In this document: positions 34,365 through 45,768 of the stretch, one piece after another | Layout: each line of letters begins with the position of its first letter | Numbering within the stretch: the stretch's first letter is position 1 | Assembly (NCBI GenBank): GCA_030765065.1 | Contig: CM060990.1 | Coordinates: 414,851,198-414,915,197 of the forward strand | Reading direction: 5' to 3' | Length of the DNA: 64,000 bases | Source of the DNA: Deroplatys truncata | Lineage: Eukaryota > Arthropoda > Insecta > Mantodea > Mantidae | Made by a program: the position numbers and the translations under genes | Notes under the pieces: generated by a model | The model's database searches: none | What the model was told of the DNA's origin: nothing | What the model saw: the letters and a program-made list of their open reading frames with translations, nothing else

Positions 34365-35459
34365 AGTCTAGCACCTCCTATTCCCTATCTCTCCTGTATA
34401 TAATCCCATATTGCTACTCCTTTAGTATCTGTCTAGCCTAACACCTCTCCTCCTGTTCCTATACCTCTCATATAAACCATACTCTACTCCTCTAGCTCTG
34501 TCTAGCCTAACGCCTCTCTCGTTTACCTATGACTCTCACATAAACCATACTCTGCTCCTCGACCTCTGTCTAGTCTAACTCCTCTCCTCGTTTTCCTATA
34601 CCACTCATATAAACCATACTCTATTTTCAACCTCTGTCTAGCCTAACACCTCCCCTCGTTTTCCTATACCTCTCATATAACCTATACTCTACTCCTCAAC
34701 CTCTGTCTAGCCTAGCACCCTCTTCCTGTTCCTATACTTCTCAAACATATAAACGCATACTCTACTCTCAACCTCTGTCTAGCCTAACACCACTCCCCGT
34801 ATCCTCTACCTCTCATAAAGCGCATTCCTCTCCTGTCCCCTGTCTAGCTGAGTATCTCTTTGGTTTCCTATCTAGCCTATATAAAACACATTCTAGCTTT
34901 AAACACCTGTGTATCCTAACATAGGATCTCTCTCCGTTTTCTCGTCTCTCCTTATAAACGCATACTTAAACCCTCCTAGCCTAACACCTCTCCTCGTTTT
35001 CCTATATCTCTCATCTAAAACCATACTCTACTCCTCAACCTCTGTCTAGCCTAACACCCCTCCTCCTGTTCCTATATCTCTCATATAAACCCTGCACTAC
35101 GTTTCAAGCCCTGTCTAGTCTAACACCTCTCATCGTTTTCCTATACTTCTCATATAAAAGACATACTCTACCCTTCAACTCTGTCTAGCCTAACACCCCT
35201 CCTCGTTTTCCTATACCTTTCATATAAACCATACTCTACTCCTCAGCCTCCGTCTAGGCTAGCACCTCTCTACTATTTCTTCCATATAAATGTATTTCCC
35301 TCCTTCAACCCTCTCTAGCCTAGCGTCAGTCCTCGTATTCCCTATCTCTCCCATATAAACGCATTTTGCTCCTTGAACCGTCCCATCTAGCCTCGTTTAT
35401 CCTATCCTTTCCCATATAAACGAAAAAAAGTGGTCCAGCTCTCTCCTATATACCCTACT
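34365..35459. repeat. Terminal ~70-bp tandem repeats, right arm
   Basis: Mirror of the left terminal array; units read 'ctctgtctagcctaacacc' and 'cctatacctctcatataaacc'. Small indels distinguish the two outermost 100 bp, for example 'gggaaaacgagg' on the left against 'taaacgagg' on the right (same strand sense). Confidence 0.85.
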
Positions 35460-35465
35460 CACCTT
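35460..35465. other. 6-bp target-site duplication, right copy (CACCTT)
   Basis: Exact repeat of 14,280-14,285, directly after the terminal CCCTACT of the palindromic element. Confidence 0.88.
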
Positions 35466-35667
35466 GTTTGACAGCTCTGCACTGACTACACTGGGAGCAA
35501 CACTGACCATGTTGGACCGACATGAAAAGGCTCTGCTCGACCTACGTGTACCCCATCTCTTTGCAAACCTAATCACGTATTGCTTGCACACTCTTCTACA
35601 CTTACACCAAGTTTGGAGTTATTCGGGAAATTCTTTCTTGGTGTTGCAATTTTCACAAACGTCAGTG
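35466..35667 (-). mobile_element. Tc1-like transposon, 5' end fragment
   Basis: Continuation of the split Tc1-like element. It carries the 5' untranslated part and the terminal inverted repeat 'tgttgcaattttcacaa....cagtg', the mirror of 13,092-13,124. The expected TA after the end reads CA, a likely point mutation. Frames here are not transposase. Confidence 0.85.
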
Positions 35668-35984
35668 CACTTTGCAATAGAACGTGAAGGATCAGTAAAG
35701 AAATTGGTCTGCAATTAGTACCTATACATCCTTTCACATTTTGGTACTTAGCATTGCTAATGAACGTGGATTTCTCGACAGTCTGAAATTTCATAATATC
35801 AGGGATACATTCTTCTATATACAGAGTGAGCCAAAAGACTCCGAAACGCCTGCGTGGTATTTTTCCTTCCGCGTCCTCGGCGCTCGTTGCCGTCTGACGC
35901 TATCATAGAAAGGCGCGGATGAAACCATACAACATTTTTAAAACTACTTTTAAAAGCTTTACTTACCAACTTTACGAAGGAAGA

Positions 35985-36256
35985 TGGTGAAACTGGCCAC
36001 CGTCGTTGTCCATACATTTTTGTCACCTTTTTAGGAAACTATCCATCACTCGCCGTAGTTCACGCTGAGAAATTTCTTGGCGGATATTTTGTTCTAATTC
36101 TTCCAGAGTGTGTGGATTTGTCTTATACACTTTATGTTTTAAGATACCTCGGAGGGGTATTTTATGAACAATATTACCGGCTGCGCGGTGTTTTTCCACG
36201 GGTGTGTGGAAATATGATAAAACACGATAACGCACTGCTGCTATAAACAAAGTCAC
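35985..36256 (-). pseudogene. Mariner-like transposase C-terminal fragment
   Basis: The minus-strand frame reads ...LKHKVYKTNPHTLEELEQNIR QEISQRELRRVMDSFLKR (quoted in two parts), continuing after a frame change to the terminal KCMDNDGGQF. This matches the C-terminus of insect mariner-like transposases of the DUF4817/HTH type. The catalytic triad is absent. Confidence 0.85.
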
Positions 36257-36410
36257 GTTGTTGTGGTTTTACTCTGCAGTGTGAAGTCCAGTTTTGAGTT
36301 GACGTAATGTCATGTGTTATTACGAGTTATTTATTATTTTGTCCTGTACTTAGTCACAAAGTATATTATGGCTCAGTATATGTTTTCTACTGCACAGCCT
36401 GTATTTATTT

Positions 36411-36700
36411 ATGATTCGTATGTGTTCACTATGCCAAGTGAAAATACGATTTGCAGAAAGATTTCCAGCTGTAAAAGTTCCAAGCCGTACAACAATCCAT
36501 GAGCTTTGCAGTAAATTTCAGGCCACAGGAAGTGTTCAGGCTAAGAAATCTAAAAGACGCCGTTCCGTTCTTACCGAAGAAACATTAGACCACATCAGTC
36601 ATCGTTTGTAAAATTCCCCCCAAAAATTCCATGATGGATAGTTTTCTAAAGAGGTGCCAAAAATGTATGGACAACGACGGTGGCCAGTTTCAGCATTTTC
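36411..36700 (+). pseudogene. Mariner-like transposase N-terminal HTH fused to C-terminal end
   Basis: The plus strand encodes the DUF4817-type helix-turn-helix (FAERFPAVKVPSRTTIHEL, SKFQATGSVQAKKSKRRR, SVLTEETLDHI). It runs after a short spacer directly into the extreme C-terminus shared with the opposite arm. The central DDE domain was deleted. Confidence 0.85.
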
Positions 36701-36859
36701 TTTCATAAAGTTGGTAAGTGAAGCCTTTAAAAGTAGTTTTAAAAATGTTCTATGGTTTCATCCGCGGCTTTCTATGATAGCAGCAGACGGCAACCAGCGC
36801 CGAGGACGAGGACGGGAAAAACACCGTGCAGGCGGTTCGGAGTCTTTTGCTCATCCTGT

Positions 36860-37269
36860 AGAATATGGTTAGGTATATTACAGCAGACATTATTTCTGTT
36901 TTTATCAAAAGAAATTCAAAATATTATCAGCTACTTTAAGAAAACGTTCCTAGAACACTCCGATAGAGAATTACTTACCTTTCTAACAATCAGGCTCCTC
37001 GACTTGAAGCGTAATGTTTTCGTATTGCTCAAATAAGAGCTCGGTTTTAGTTGCGGGTACTGATGAGATACTACTTGCGTGTAACTATTTTCCTTTGATT
37101 TTATTACCTTCACTTTAGCTTGTGTCTTCCAAATTGGGGGAGTCAGGTTCAGTCATCCTTTAGGTGAATTTTCTGGATAAGGTTTTTCTCGGAGGGTTTC
37201 CTTATGCACATAAGATAAACTATGCGCAAACCGCCAGCAGACCACGAGCACACCGCGAGTTTGCTCATT
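36860..37269. other. No gene; AT-rich
   Basis: No family recognised. The minus-strand frame from 37,149 is a shadow of the GC-rich repeat that follows. Confidence 0.4.
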
Positions 37270-37835
37270 TGATTTACGGTCTCTTTAAGCCAGCGGGATG
37301 GCTCTAGCAGCATTCCGTGGCCCGCATTCCGGAGGTCCCGGTTTTGTACCTCGGCGACCGTCCACTCTGACCCATGGACTTTTTCGACGGTTTCGATGTT
37401 GGTCAGCCAGATGCTGGAGTGGTTTCTTTCTGGCCTCGGATTTCCTGTCCTTCCATTTCGTTCCATTCATCATTTCATTCATCCTTCATCTCGTTGGTCT
37501 CTTTCAAGGTCTGAAGTGTTGGCGATGGTGTTTTGGTGCAGCGTGGTAGGGAAAATGATCCTCTGTGACAGCTCTATCCACTGCTCAGCTTTCGGCTGGC
37601 TCCCGGACTATCCGTAACGCCTTGAGGGGCGTTGGACACCCTTGGGACGGGGTCCCCGGTCTACCTGTCCAACTCCTGGGGTGCGTTTTTCTGGAAACTT
37701 AGGGACCCTTTCATTGTTGTACGTCACTCCTGGATCCGGCCGCCCGGTGTCTCCTCTCGCCTCGTCCTTCCTTCCAGGGACGCCCCCTCGTAGGGCATAG
37801 GTGCAATATCCCCTCTGGATCAACATCCAGTCCCC
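37270..37835. repeat. GC-rich SINE-related repeat
   Basis: 'ggaggtcccggttttgtacc' (B-box-like), 'ccactctgaccc', 'gatgttggtcagccagatgc' and 'ggagtggtttct' follow the same order as the 147-bp units of the palindromic element ('ccctggttcgag', 'cactctgaca', 'ggtctgcatgcgaatgtctg', 'gggtggtttct'). The part after about 37,520 is GC-rich and unassigned. Confidence 0.5.
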
Positions 37836-40800
37836 TTCGTAACAGAAGATATCATCTCAACAGATAGAACTTGTTATAAAGGTATTTCAACAAATAAGCA
37901 AAATATTTGGCACGTTGAATTAGTGTGTGTAACGGCGTTTTAAAATTTTCTTTCTAACAAAGGCATTGGGCCGTTTCTAAATTAAATAGGGGTATTTTTC
38001 TTTTACCAAAGAAGTAAAATCCGCTTTACCATTGTAGTGAAGAGCATAAAGCTCATGTTTTAGTGTCCGTGCTATCCACAGAGCAATTGAGACCGCCGTA
38101 ATAAGAGTGAATGTTTTCTCAGCCCGTGTACGTAATTGCGTTTACTGTAATCGAGTGAGTTAAATAGGTCAGTGTTTTTTGTAAAATGAAAGTGGCAAGT
38201 TAAGAAAGTCATTATTAATAGCAGAAAAAATGTGCTATGAGTTGCTTTGTTTCATTGCAGTAACTTGTTACAATTATTTTACAAATGTTATGCTTTTTAA
38301 GAGTTCATAGAATTCCGGCATGTCTGTGCCTTCTTCGCATCCAAACTAGTGTCATATTTTAAACTGTCAGTTACATACAAAAGCTGCACCACATGAAAAC
38401 ACTCTAAGATTTGCTCTCCTCATCAATCTGCAAAAGCTGTTTTAATTTTCCTGACACACTAAAGCATATGAATATATGTAGTATTAACACAAGACCATTG
38501 ATGAATATTATTAAACTACAGCTTTATGCAGCAGTGAATTTTGAGAACGACACAAGTTAGAGATATTATGCTGCCAAATTTTGCTTTGCAGCAAACCCAT
38601 TTATAAATGATTGTCCATCATAATGTATTCAGGTATTGAAAAGCCTAAAATACATTTCATATGTTCAAGGTAGTTTTTTATTCTCAAAATGTCATTATAA
38701 CACTAAAATTATTGTAAGAGAATATACTCACCAACAAAAATTCTGTATTCATAGTTCCATATCGAGTATAATTTTGCAATCGGCTTAAGATTCGCATACA
38801 AGCGGTGGACATAGGTGTTATACTGAAAGGATAAACGTGATAAGTAGTTTTCTTGGAAAATAGCAATTATGTACTGAAATTAGTATAATGGCAAGTAAGA
38901 AATGTGTGCTCATGAGGTTCACTTTTATTTCCTTTTCCCATTATTGGATTTTAGTCCAATGGTACCCAAATTTGGAGTAATGAACGCTTCAAACAATTTG
39001 GATACCAATCTTTCTGATCCGGAAATGTGTATCTATATAAGATGAATTAAACTATTTGGTATTTCTACATGTTTAAATTTGTTTACTTTCGTTTCATTTC
39101 CGTTGTACAGTTTAAACGTTTTTAGTTTCCTCTTCGGCAAAGATGTATAACATTTGCAACACAGCTTCACACCCACATACACACATAAAGAAAAAACAAA
39201 AGAAGCTATGCCAATGATCCATCATCGTATGAAGTAACGTTTTCTACACGGAGAATGTAGTGCGGTGGTTTTCTTTCTTTCTTTTTCTTGAATAAGAAAT
39301 ACTCGAGTTGCTCAAATCCCATGTTTTGCTTGTGGAATAAGCTCCAATTCATTTAATGAAACTGTGCACAATTATATGGAGAAGGCGATTAGAATCGAAT
39401 TTCACATCCGTGACTCTATGTTATGCATCACAAAATATAGTGTAACATGGCATGTGTATTGTTTGAATACGTTATATTCAGTTTGATCTTCCGGTAGCTT
39501 ACAAACAAGGTAGCAAGCATGGCGGCCTTCAGAGATTATATCTGGGTAGTAGCACATACTAGCATAATGCAGAGCGCAAGAAGGGTCTCTGGCTATAACA
39601 TTTACTAACTAAATAGCGCTCAAGTGGATAAATGTATATTATGTACAAAAGTATTAGAACTAGAATGCCTGAAAACGCCCTCCTGAGAAGCAGAAAAGTC
39701 TGTTAGCCTACGAATCCAAAGGTCTTTGAGAAGCCTGAACTGAAATATTACTTAAACTTTATTCCTAGGTAGTTCTTGAGAAGCTCGTTTGGAAGTTACC
39801 TGCAGTATGGACAAGGTTTGCGATTTTAGCTGTTCATTAAATGCTTTAGGTAGCCCGAATAGCTAGAACAGCTGCTATTGGTATTTACAATTCTTTAACT
39901 ATGAGAGATTTGTTTCGTTTAAAGAAATTTTATGAAACAACTGTCATAATAAATAAAAATATAGGTATTAGCTGTTGTATTTATTATAGATACACTGCAG
40001 AAACGACCAGTGAGGGATGCTTAATGTAATAAAGTACCTGGCGCCTTCGCGACATTCCGAAAGTGAGCATTAGAGCTACAGTCACAGACTGGGGTAGTAA
40101 GAAGAATGTCGTGCACTGCATCGTGAGGAATAGTAACCGTTAACATCCATATAGAATGATGATCTCATAGGATCTTGTGTGAATGCCTTCGAAAGAAGAC
40201 GTTATTGCTGTTAACAAGGGTCTAGGTTTCTATTTGAGATCTCGAAATACATAATACGACGTGTCCTAGGGCGTAAACTGAATATCTTCTTCAGCGACGT
40301 AGCCAACAACGGGATTAATATGCACTGTTGGGTGGCACGAACCTCTGATTATTCTGGTATGATATGACCTAAAGGGATTTCCACACTTCTTGTGGAGGAA
40401 GCTGTGCTACTAGGTCTATTGGAGAATGTGTCTTTCGCATTGGTGACGGATCACTGGTTTCAGTTCCACGGCGTATCCGTTCATCACTATAGAGAGTGGT
40501 AAAATATGTCGATCACGCGTGTGCGGGAGATGGAGCTGGACTTCTGCTGTGACCTGTTGGATTTGCTCCCTTAGATTTCCTTCAATGGGGCTGCCTGAAG
40601 AGTAAGGTGTACAAAGCGAGTCCACCAACCTGCCTTGATCTTTGGTGTAAGATGCCAGTTACCAGTCATGCCGTGATAGTCGGACTGTTGCACCATGTCT
40701 ACATCGAATCAGATGTCTGAGGACGCAACGATGTCATTTCGACCAGCGATGATATTCATACCCTATAATATTGTCGCCGTTTATGAAAATATAATCTGAT

Positions 40801-41225
40801 TGTATTCTTATTTAAGGCAATAACGCGATGTTGTCACGGTTGTAAGTTAGAAGAGTATTTATAGCATATCTAGAGAAAAATAAAAAAATTGTGATAATTT
40901 ATTGTCGGCTTTGTAAATAATTAACTTTCTACTTACACCGAAACAATCACTACTTTCATATCGAAACACATCTCAAAACGTTTCCCGTGTCACATATGTG
41001 CTATAAGAGATCTATTTTCCAAAAATGAGCTGTGTTTTTAACTGAGACTAATTTATAATGAATTGACGACATCTTGGCACATATAGGAAACATAACATGG
41101 TGAAGTAGAGAAGGGATTGGGCAACTCTGACGGCAGAGTCTTTTGTCCATGTGTATAATAGACATGACGATAGCACTGGCTCTGTTTGTGGGCTCTACCT
41201 GCCACGGGTATTATTATGTGATATT
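37836..41225. other. Gene-free interval
   Basis: AT-rich sequence with no recognisable coding segment. The block at about 40,010-40,760 is less AT-rich and has a 70-codon minus-strand frame (40,416-40,628) of no known family. A short CA-rich tract lies near 39,165-39,190. Confidence 0.5.
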
Positions 41226-41611
41226 AACCTAGGTTCCGGCGTCGCCGTGGCCGAGTAATTAGACGACTTGCCTCTCACCAAGGCGGCCCGAGTTCAATGC
41301 CAGGGAATCGCATGTGGGATTTGTGGTTAACAAAGCGGCATCTGGGCTCTTAACTTTCCCCCGCCATTCATTCCACCAATTTCTCTATCATCACCTTTCC
41401 TTTCATTCATTTCACCGCCATTTCATATCATCACCTACCTCGCTGTCATACCAGCCTTCGGGCTGATTACCTATTATGGCTGTTCTCTCCGATCCATAGT
41501 CTGTGCTCCCCGACAGGCGCCTATCCCCAGGCTTGTAAGTCATGGGGATATACGTCGTAACAAAGGAGAGGGTAAACAGAGAAGGAGGAGAAGAAGCAGA
41601 ACCTAGGTTCC
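41226..41611 (+). repeat. tRNA-derived SINE (family 3) with 12-bp target duplications
   Basis: The body is 41,238-41,599 (362 bp). It is flanked by perfect copies of AACCTAGGTTCC at 41,226-41,237 and 41,600-41,611. The head 'gccgtggccgagtaattaga' (A box) and 'cccgagttcaatgcc' (B box) is tRNA-Leu/Ser-like. The body has CATT-rich and 'ccagccttcgggctgatta' segments and ends in a purine-rich tail instead of poly(A). The duplications show insertion by LINE machinery. Confidence 0.9.
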
Positions 41612-42187
41612 CTTATCTTGAGTTTCTTTAAAGAATCACACATGGGTCCTCTTAATGTGCTAGAGTACGCCTTGCGTCATTTTTAAGAGCGTGATTTTGC
41701 TTCGAGCGTAATACATTCGGAAGAAAAGGCAATTAGCCGGCATGTTAATAATTTATTGGAAATAAATCCTAAACGTGATGGTGTTATCCTGAAAAGATTA
41801 TACATGTAGAAAAGAAGAAGTAGCAGATACTAATCGTGGTGATAGATTATCTTCATTCTTCGCGTGCAAAATGCACCCTCAAGCACAAGCCGTGTAGCAG
41901 AACCACGTTCTAGCCCCGTGTTGGGATATGGGGCTTTAACAGTAAGTACAGTCTCTAACGAAGTCCGCTAGTTCTGGTTAAGCTTCCATTCCACAGAAAA
42001 AAAGAAATGGGAATATTATCAACGCATGCAAGAGAAACGCTGTATGTCTCTAGTTAAACGAAGTTGTTTTTATTAGCTTTTGTTTATCCTTTAAATAACG
42101 TTTAAAGCCCGCTTTTAGTGCATACGAAACCACCAGTGAGAGCGGTGGAAGCTGATGATACATAAAATCAAATTATAATTGGGAAAG

Positions 42188-42352
42188 GAAATTTGGAAAG
42201 GAAACGTTCCGGACCTTAGGGTACTTCCATCGTTTACCACATATAAGGACTCAGATAAACTGGGAAAACCTCAGGGAGGACGGCCCTGGCAGCGTTTGAA
42301 CCAAGACATACTATTCACAGGTCGATGTCTTAATGATTTCGGCTACCCGTGT
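42188..42352 (-). repeat. tRNA-derived SINE copy (family 4)
   Basis: Reverse strand: 'cacgggtagccgaaatcatt' (A-box-like), then 'cttggttcaaacgctgcca' (B box), then 'ctgaggttttcccag'. The post-tRNA body 'cctccct..tgaggtttt..cag' also occurs at 53,248-53,352. Confidence 0.7.
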
Positions 42353-43819
42353 TGGTAAACGAAGCTGGGAAGAGGCGCATTTCATTGTGTTATTTTTGCA
42401 GAAGGTTTGGTTTGGTGAGAGGCTATTATTATATACTTGGAAAAACACATAGAACCCACGCTCTTAAATTCCATTGCGGCTAAAAAAACGTATGTATCAT
42501 AAAGTGTTTTCTCGTTTTAGAAGCAAGAATAGAAAAGAAACGGATAACCGACAAAGATTTTTAGCCTTGGATCTTGGAAATAAAACAAAAAACACTATTT
42601 ATTTGGAAGAGTAGATTCTAGCACATTCTCAAAAGATACTATAAAATTAAAACGCAGGAAGATAAACTTCCTCACATGGGCATTCGTAATGGAGGAAAAA
42701 GAAGATGAGGAAAAGAGTAAGCGGCAGAAAGGTTTTTGGAAACAGCTAGAGAGTGGCTCTCAAAGTATACTCCTTCCTGTAGATATTACACCGATTGGAG
42801 TGGTTTCAACCGCGAAATGAGAGCAAAAAGCTTTTATCTTTCCTTGGGTAGAAATATATACAAACTATTGTACAATCTACAATTTATGTCACCTATTCAT
42901 ATCCTAATATGCCCACAATTGGTATTGTTTAAGGTGGAAAATTTCATTGTGAGGGCAACGAAATCGGGAAAAGTTGGAAAAAGGAGTTGAGATTCTAGTT
43001 GAATGATACCTTTTCCCCTTTTCTGCAAATTGTTGTACCCTAATTTTGAAATTATGGACGAATTATGTAAATAGATGCCTTCAAAATATTTCTCCCGCAT
43101 AAACCAATGAAGTTCTGCGGATTTTTTCCTGGCACCATGGGGAAACTTCAACTTTTGAATAAGTTTTTCTTCCAGCAGTTGAAATCTCTTCATCTTCGTC
43201 TAACTGAAGATTTATCAGCTGATGCAGGCGTTCACTTCGAGGATTTTCAGCGGGACAGTATTTTGAAAATTCTGTCATTTATTCATTACCAAATTTCTTC
43301 CCCGCAGTTACAGGACACGATTAAATATTAGCGGCTTGCAACAGAGTGATCCCCGAGTTCAGTGTATCTGTTAAAATTTGTCTACAAATATCTGTTAGAA
43401 TGGGTGGTACTAACAAAAGCGCGTCGTGAGTTAAAGTCACTGGTACTGAGTCACGTCTCGTTTTCATATTCGTAGAAACCCCGTCTCAAGTTTAGCATGA
43501 CTTTGATCTTATCAGAGACTCAACCCCTTCTGATAATGAGTCAGGACTCCAGTTGTGGCGTACATAAAATGTAGATCTGACTTCACTGAAAGAGCCACAA
43601 TTAACATTTCTTAAGTTACCTCAGGGGATATTTCCAACGAGAAGGTGATGGCTAAATTGCAAGTGAGCGTCCATAAAAGGAGAGAAAAGCATTATAAAAT
43701 GCGTAGGGAATCCAATACAAATACAACAAAATACTTTACAGATTTGAAATGAAAAGCTGGAATGGCTCTCCCAACATGTTTTTCATGAATATGCAGAGAC
43801 GAGATGAAACGCTCTGACC
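42353..43819. other. No assignable gene
   Basis: Frames of 65-98 codons occur (for example 42,736-42,990 plus; 42,897-43,193 minus) without known domains. Some of the sequence after about 43,380 could be the eroded N-terminal part of the Harbinger gene that follows. Confidence 0.35.
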
Positions 43820-44034
43820 AGAAAAGGACAACTTATAATCTTTTTGCGCTGTGCTGGAGAAACTGGCTTCTCTCCCAGTCTGGTGTGGCAGAAGATTCTG
43901 GTGATTCATAAAGCATCGTTTTGAAGAAATTTTGAGAACTTACAAATTGGATTAAATTTCCAGATACTGCAGCTCTACAGGCCAGCAAATCAATGGCAAC
44001 TGCTATTGGGGCAGTAGACTGTTCTCACATTTTA

Positions 44035-44927
44035 CGAGGGCTGATCAATAAAGATTGAACTGATTTATTCCTGTAGCTTTCTTGAGAGTTTCCTGTCTCT
44101 ACCATGAATATTTGAAAAGAGCGGGGTTTCATTTATAATGTCCATAGACGGCAGCACTTTTGTATCGGTAGGTTGGTAGTAATGCTGTGTATTGTTGCCC
44201 CGACTTGAATTTCGCATACCACTCCACACGAGAGGAGCAATAAAATGTTGTTTTTGTTTAAATCATACAGCCTCTGAAACTTTGGAAAAGCTAAAGCAAG
44301 CATACGGTGAAGATGCACTATCTCGTGCAACAGTGTTTAGGTGGTACAAGGACTTCAAAGAAGGGCGAGTTCTCTGTGCTAAGCAAGGTGGGCCTGGTGC
44401 TTCGGCTTCTGCTATCACTGAAGTCAACATCAACACAGCTGCTGTGATTATTGTTCTTCCTCACACTACTGCTACAGCAGCGTACTACACGCCAGTATTG
44501 GCTACACTGAGGAAACACATTGCAAGGAAACATCCACAACTTCATCAAAATGGGTGGCGACTTCATCACAACAACGCATGGCCTCACGTCGCAAATCAAG
44601 TCCAGGAATTCAACATCACCTGCGTACTGCATCCGCCTTATAACCCCAATCTTGCCCCCTGTGATTTCGTTTTTATTCCCATCACTAAAGGCAAAGCTCC
44701 GGTGCATTCGATTTGAGAGCCCTGAAGCCTGCAGAGGAAAAGTGAGGCGATTCTCAAATACTTGACAAAGAATGGCCTGCACCATGTGTTCGAGGACTGG
44801 CAGAGACGGTATAAAAAGTGCATTCAAGTAGGAGGGGACTACTTTGAAAAATATCATGTCAACATTGAAATGGACTAATAAATACTGTGAAAAAAAATGA
44901 GTCTCAGTCTTGATTGATCAGCCCTCG
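44035..44927 (+). mobile_element. Mariner element, internally deleted (893 bp)
   Basis: TA duplications (44,033-44,034 and 44,928-44,929) and inverted ends 'cgagggctgatcaataaaga' / 'ttgattgatcagccctcg'. It is inserted in the Harbinger pseudogene, so it is the younger of the two. Confidence 0.95.
44192..44716 (+). pseudogene. Mariner transposase, internally deleted
   Basis: The frame has the mariner HTH (TASETLEKLKQAYGEDALSR, ATVFRWYKDFKEGR). It jumps over most of the catalytic domain to HKN-type sequence with HHNNAWPH (second Asp changed to Asn; usually HDNAxPH) and NPNLAPCDFVFIP (third Asp present). The first Asp block is missing. About 174 codons against about 350 in intact proteins. Inactive. 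Confidence 0.9.
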
Positions 44928-45768
44928 TATCAAAGAACATAAAAATCATGTTGATGACTATATTAACAGAAAAGGTTTGCGAGCGTAAACGTTCTCATCA
45001 GGTATAATATAAGCGAAAACCTTACTAATGTAAACTGACCTGGATCTATCCGAAGGAGCGCATATGCAAAAATTTTAGTCTTCGTCGGGTAATGACAGAA
45101 AATGATGCAAATGCACTACTGCTCGGAGATGTAACTTATGGTATTGCACCATGGCTTATGAACCCATACCATAATGCTGCGACTACCGAAGAGAGGTCAT
45201 ATAACATTTGAATATCTAAGGAACGTCTTATTATTGAACGGCGTTTTTGTTAACTAAGACAGCGTTTCCCAAAACAACATAGCAAGATAAGGTTTGCCAC
45301 GTAGAGGATACCTTCTGTTATCCTTACTGTGTGATTCTACACAAGGCGGCTAGGTATCTGCAGGATGCGTATTTCGAGCCCCTACGATGCCAGGAAAATG
45401 GTTTTGAGGAAGAAGAAGAGCTACCAACTGGTGATGAAAGTGTCAGAGTGCAGAGACAATAAAACAGAAATGCGATGACAATATTAATATACGACTGTCT
45501 ATACGAAGTGAAGATTTTAATTATTTTAGAAGTATTTCTGTCATTCTGTATTGTGAGATGAGGCAGGTGTAAAGCTGAGGAGTTGCACGAGTGAAACGAA
45601 TAGCAGTAGAGCTGAGTACTTTTCCGATAGAGAAGAAGACGACTGAGGATGTGTACCGGTAACTGGTGACTTTGACACTTATATTTTTTTACGTGTTGTT
45701 GTCAATTGTTTGTTTTATTTGGTAACTATGGTTATACAGTGTTCGTTCTAGGCAAAGAGAAGGTTAAG

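Larger units (their letters stand above)
14286..35459. mobile_element. Palindromic Polinton/Maverick-like element (pPolB only)
   Basis: This 21,174-bp insertion begins AGTAGGGTATATAGG and ends with its reverse complement, CCTATATACCCTACT. Every landmark in the left arm has a mirror in the right arm: paired coordinates sum to 49,745 at the ends, 49,754 at the polymerase start codons and 48,554 near the centre. The 1.2-kb change is an extra repeat unit in the right arm. The only genes recognised are two copies of a Polinton-type protein-primed DNA polymerase. No retroviral-type integrase, capsid, packaging ATPase or cysteine protease is visible. Long inverted repeats, 6-bp duplication, AG start and pPolB are Polinton hallmarks; complete palindromy is not. 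The element is defective and now purely fossil. Confidence 0.88.
35822..36858. mobile_element. Foldback mariner-like element (DUF4817-type), non-autonomous
   Basis: Bounded by TA at 35,820-35,821 and 36,859-36,860, with CAG...CTG ends. Inverted repeats of about 220 bp ('gtgagccaaaagactccg' at the left, 'cggagtcttttgctcatc' at the right) enclose transposase pieces. Both arms carry the last codons of the transposase (KCMDNDGG in one frame). Confidence 0.85.
43820..45330 (+). pseudogene. PIF/Harbinger (HARBI1-like) transposase, degraded and split by a mariner
   Basis: The first part (43,820-44,032) reads across frameshifts as IFLRCAGETGFLSQSGVAED, then WIKFPDTAALQ and ATAIGAVDCSHI, with the Harbinger first catalytic Asp (cf. 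GAIDGTHI). It is cut at that codon by the mariner at 44,035-44,927. It resumes at 44,930 as IKEHKNHVDDYINRKG, followed by LLLGDVTYGIAPWLMNPYHN, ATTEERSYNI and the RxxIERRF region (catalytic Glu). There are several stops and frame changes. Intact proteins of this family transpose with a Myb-like partner, which is not seen here. Confidence 0.8.

Noticed and set aside
14286-35459. Assembly artefact (false hairpin join) as the explanation for the palindrome
   Set aside because: The arms differ by a 1.2-kb repeat block, a 10-bp deletion, single-base indels and many substitutions, and each end abuts a different part of one Tc1 element with a matched 6-bp duplication. Long reads would still be the final proof.
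14286-35459. CRISPR array or prokaryotic phage interpretation of the short repeats
   Set aside because: Repeat units are contiguous without unique spacers of constant length, and the surroundings are clearly eukaryotic (SINEs, mariner elements, spliced gene).
35466-35800. Missing Polinton genes just outside the right arm
   Set aside because: The sequence is the 5' end of the Tc1 element followed by unassigned AT-rich DNA; no integrase or capsid motif is present.
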